From positions 174,821 to 238,820 of the forward strand of contig CALGAW010000027.1 of the NCBI GenBank assembly GCA_937959115.1: a stretch of DNA of 64,000 nucleotides, given 5' to 3'. Made by a program: the position numbers and the translations under genes. Under the pieces are notes generated by a model that saw only the letters and a program-made list of their open reading frames with translations, was not told the DNA's origin and made no database searches. Positions within the stretch are counted from its first letter, which is position 1. The number at the start of each line of letters is the position of its first letter. This document shows, in pieces, positions 62,169-64,000 of this stretch. The DNA is from an uncultured Saprospiraceae bacterium. GTDB taxonomy: Bacteria; Bacteroidota; Bacteroidia; Chitinophagales; Saprospiraceae.

Positions 62169-62906
62169 TTACTGATTCCAGATTTCCCATGCCTTTTCCG
62201 CTTGTAAATATAACATTTCCATCCCATTTTTAGTTGTACAACCTTGCTTAGCCCCTTTGAATAAAAATTGAGTGATCGGAGGATTGTATACCAAGTCTAC
62301 TAATATTTGCTTACCAGTTAGATATTGATAAGGTAGATCAGGAAATGTATGTTCATTTGGATTCGTTCCGAGCGGGGTTGTGTTTATTATCATCTGGTAG
62401 TTTGACAGAATAGATTTATCCAACATCTCATAGGTAATTCTGTCTTTCCCATTCGTTCTTGAGGCTAATTTAGTGGTAATATTATTTTGCTTTAAAACAT
62501 GACAAACGGCTTTGGATGCTCCCCCCGTTCCTAGTACTAGTGCATTGGAAACCTTGCTCAAAAATGGCAATACTGATTGTTCAAAGCCATAAACATCTGT
62601 ATTATGTCCTAGAAGCCTACCATCCTCAATTTTAATGGTATTTACAGCACCAAATGTGGCAGAGTCGTCAAGAGCATCTAAAAACGGAATTACACGTTCT
62701 TTATAAGGAATGGTAACATTAAGCCCTTTGATGTTAGGTTGATTAGCCAATAACTCTTTCAGTTGACCAATACTCTTTAAGGGGAACAACAAGTATTCGG
62801 TGTTTTCTATTTTTTCTTTTTCAAATTTACTTTTGAAATACTTCTTTGAAAATGAATGCGCTAGTGGATAACCAATTAAACCGAATATCCTTTTTTCAGT
62901 TTGCAT
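62169..62906 (-). CDS. aroE: shikimate dehydrogenase
   Basis: 245 residues; reduces 3-dehydroshikimate to shikimate with NADPH in aromatic amino acid synthesis. The N-terminus shows GLIGYPLAHSFSKKYF. The catalytic pair is Lys69 (NVTIPYKE) and Asp104 (GHNTDVYGF). The nucleotide loop is LGTGGASKAV (about 125-134). The family C-terminus has VDLVYNPP and GMEMLYLQAEKAW. Somewhat shorter than E. coli AroE (272), as is common in Bacteroidota. The DUF368 gene precedes it by 4 nt, so they are one operon. Confidence 0.96.
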   Translation of the reverse strand: MQTEKRIFGLIGYPLAHSFSKKYFKSKFEKEKIENTEYLLFPLKSIGQLKELLANQPNIKGLNVTIPYKERVIPFLDALDDSATFGAVNTIKIEDGRLLGHNTDVYGFEQSVLPFLSKVSNALVLGTGGASKAVCHVLKQNNITTKLASRTNGKDRITYEMLDKSILSNYQMIINTTPLGTNPNEHTFPDLPYQYLTGKQILVDLVYNPPITQFLFKGAKQGCTTKNGMEMLYLQAEKAWEIWNQ

Positions 62907-62910
62907 CTGC

Positions 62911-63846
62911 TTAAGCTATTTCTTCTTCACTAGAACCAATTCGTTCTAATACAAAGACTGCGGCAAATCCAACAATCATTAGCACGACGACTCCTAGCAC
63001 GTATGGTTCTCCGGGAAAATCTCCAGGCAGTAAATTGGTTTCAGTAAGCACCTTGACTTTATCCCCTACGTTTATCGTTTGGTCTGGAATTCTCCATGGC
63101 CATATTTTATTTAAAGATCCGAGCATAAAGCCGGTAAGAATAGCCAAGGTTTGATTTTTATAATTTTTGAACGTCCAGGACAAAACCCGTGCAAAGGTTA
63201 ACAGTCCAGTTAAACAGCCTAATGCAAAGACAATCAGCAGGACTAGACTTGAAGTATCAAATGTAGTCAGTGCGTTTCTACCCGTCGAAAGAATAATACT
63301 ATACATTCCCATCAGCAATAGAATGAAGCTTCCCGAGATTCCAGGTAAGATCAGAGCAGAAATAGCAATGGCTCCAGAAATAAAGACAAATGGTAAAGAA
63401 GTTGAGCCTTCTGCTGGCGCTAATACGGTAATTCCATAAGCGACTACAGCACCGAGTACCAGCAATATAATTTCAACAACAGACCATTTTGTTAACTGCT
63501 TACCGATATAAATTGCTGATGCAATGATGAGTCCAAAGAAAAATGCCCACACTAAGACAGGATAATTATCAAGTAGATACGTAATGCCAAAAATACCAAC
63601 AAGGATACCACAACACATTCCAACCAAAAGAGTCGCGAGAAAAGTACCATTCATTTCATTCCAGAGGCCTTGGAAACCATCATTTTTGAAGGTAGTAATC
63701 AATCCAGGCCCGATTGCCTTGATTGTATTCAACAATTTTTCGTAGATACCAGTGATGAAGGCGATGGTTCCACCAGATACGCCAGGGATCACTTCTGCAA
63801 TGCCCATAGCGGCCCCTTTAAAAATGTTTGGCAAGTGATTATTCAT
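62911..63846 (-). CDS. DUF368 polytopic membrane protein
   Basis: 311 residues, about eight hydrophobic segments. The DUF368 hallmarks [26 protein letters not shown] at the N-terminus (here shortened to [20 protein letters not shown]) and the second [17 protein letters not shown] element are inverted repeats of the same re-entrant motif. Members have been linked to undecaprenyl-phosphate recycling in some bacteria; whether that holds here is inference. First gene of the aroE operon. ATG 63846 lies just inside the 5S terminator region. Confidence 0.9.
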   Translation of the reverse strand: [311 protein letters not shown]

Positions 63847-63858
63847 GATGTGAAGTTA

Positions 63859-63893
63859 TAAAAAAAGACCTTACATTCAATGAATGTAAGGTC
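63859..63893 (-). terminator. rRNA operon terminator
   Basis: On the minus strand GACCTTACATTCA and TGAATGTAAGGTC pair perfectly (forward 63867-63893), followed by seven T. It lies just after the 5S gene. A weak promoter, TTG (63880-63878), 19 nt, TAACTTCA (63858-63851), is embedded in it and could serve the DUF368 gene. Confidence 0.9.
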
Positions 63894-63901
63894 AAATAAG
63901 G

Positions 63902-64000
63902 TGCTGGCAGCGACCTACTCTCCCACCCCAGGGGGCAGTACCATCAGCGCTAAGGAGCTTAACTTCTCTGTTCGGAAAGGGAAGAGGTGATCCTCCTTGC
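63902..64000 (-). rRNA. rrf: 5S ribosomal RNA (5' end outside window)
   Basis: The reverse strand reads CCGAACAGAGAAGTTAAGC, then CGCTGATGGTACTGC, then GGGAGAGTAGGTCGCTGCCA, the conserved loop and 3' half of 5S rRNA. About 99 nt are in the window; roughly 10-15 nt of the 5' end lie beyond it. The 23S and 16S genes should be further upstream, outside. Confidence 0.95.

Overview
The window looks like a chromosomal segment of a member of the Bacteroidota. Signs of this are a SusC/TonB-type receptor with a carboxypeptidase-regulatory N-terminal domain, two secreted proteins ending in type IX secretion (T9SS) sorting domains, SprB-type and CHU_C (gliding motility) modules, frequent TTG/GTG starts, and promoters of the Bacteroidota type (TTG, 19-20 nt, TAnnTTTG). 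The GC content is moderate to low. A marine or Saprospiria-like lineage is my guess, but the sequence alone does not fix the genus. The right edge carries a 5S rRNA on the minus strand, so an rRNA operon ends there.

Layout. 1-8.2 kb (minus): TonB receptor (cut by the window), nadB, mfd and a small ferredoxin-reductase-like flavoprotein. 8.3-22.3 kb: a soluble TPR histidine kinase, an aldo/keto reductase, then a plus-strand run with a TMTC-like membrane TPR protein, a GH3 glycosidase/beta-lactamase fusion, a GT2 glycosyltransferase, a lipoprotein, ComF, YbjQ, a Pif1-like helicase and a class V aminotransferase. 22.3-25.5 kb: an accessory pocket with a TauD-like gene stump, a non-coding relic, strong inverted repeats, an FMN reductase, an AraC regulator, a GlcG/HbpS protein and an IS110 transposase stump. 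25.6-34.8 kb: asnS, a polysaccharide-type FAD oxidoreductase, an O-antigen ligase/polymerase-like protein, an MFS transporter, recX, elaA, a lipoprotein and thiH.

34.9-45.2 kb holds the metabolic centrepiece: an acyl-CoA carboxylase (two genes), a TetR regulator, an enoyl-CoA hydratase, a BKACE/DUF849 enzyme, an acyl-CoA dehydrogenase fused to an SCP2 lipid-binding domain, and acetyl-CoA synthetase. It resembles a leucine (Liu) or acyclic-terpene (Atu) degradation locus, but a BKACE enzyme sits where an HMG-CoA-lyase-type enzyme is expected. A perfect inverted repeat overlaps the promoter of the first gene, and a family of hairpin repeats decorates the intergenic spaces of this locus and of elaA.

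45.5-64 kb: a small CHU_C lipoprotein, an ABC-F ATPase, a 2162-residue T9SS-exported modular protein with a 786-bp internal periodicity, a YkvA protein, a ferredoxin/ferredoxin-NADP reductase pair, a T9SS subtilisin, and a minus-strand operon running DUF368 - aroE - proline dehydrogenase - methyltransferase-like - a 51-residue lipoprotein - a degenerate metallophosphoesterase. The rRNA terminator and the 5S gene close the window. No CRISPR array, tRNA or prophage was seen.
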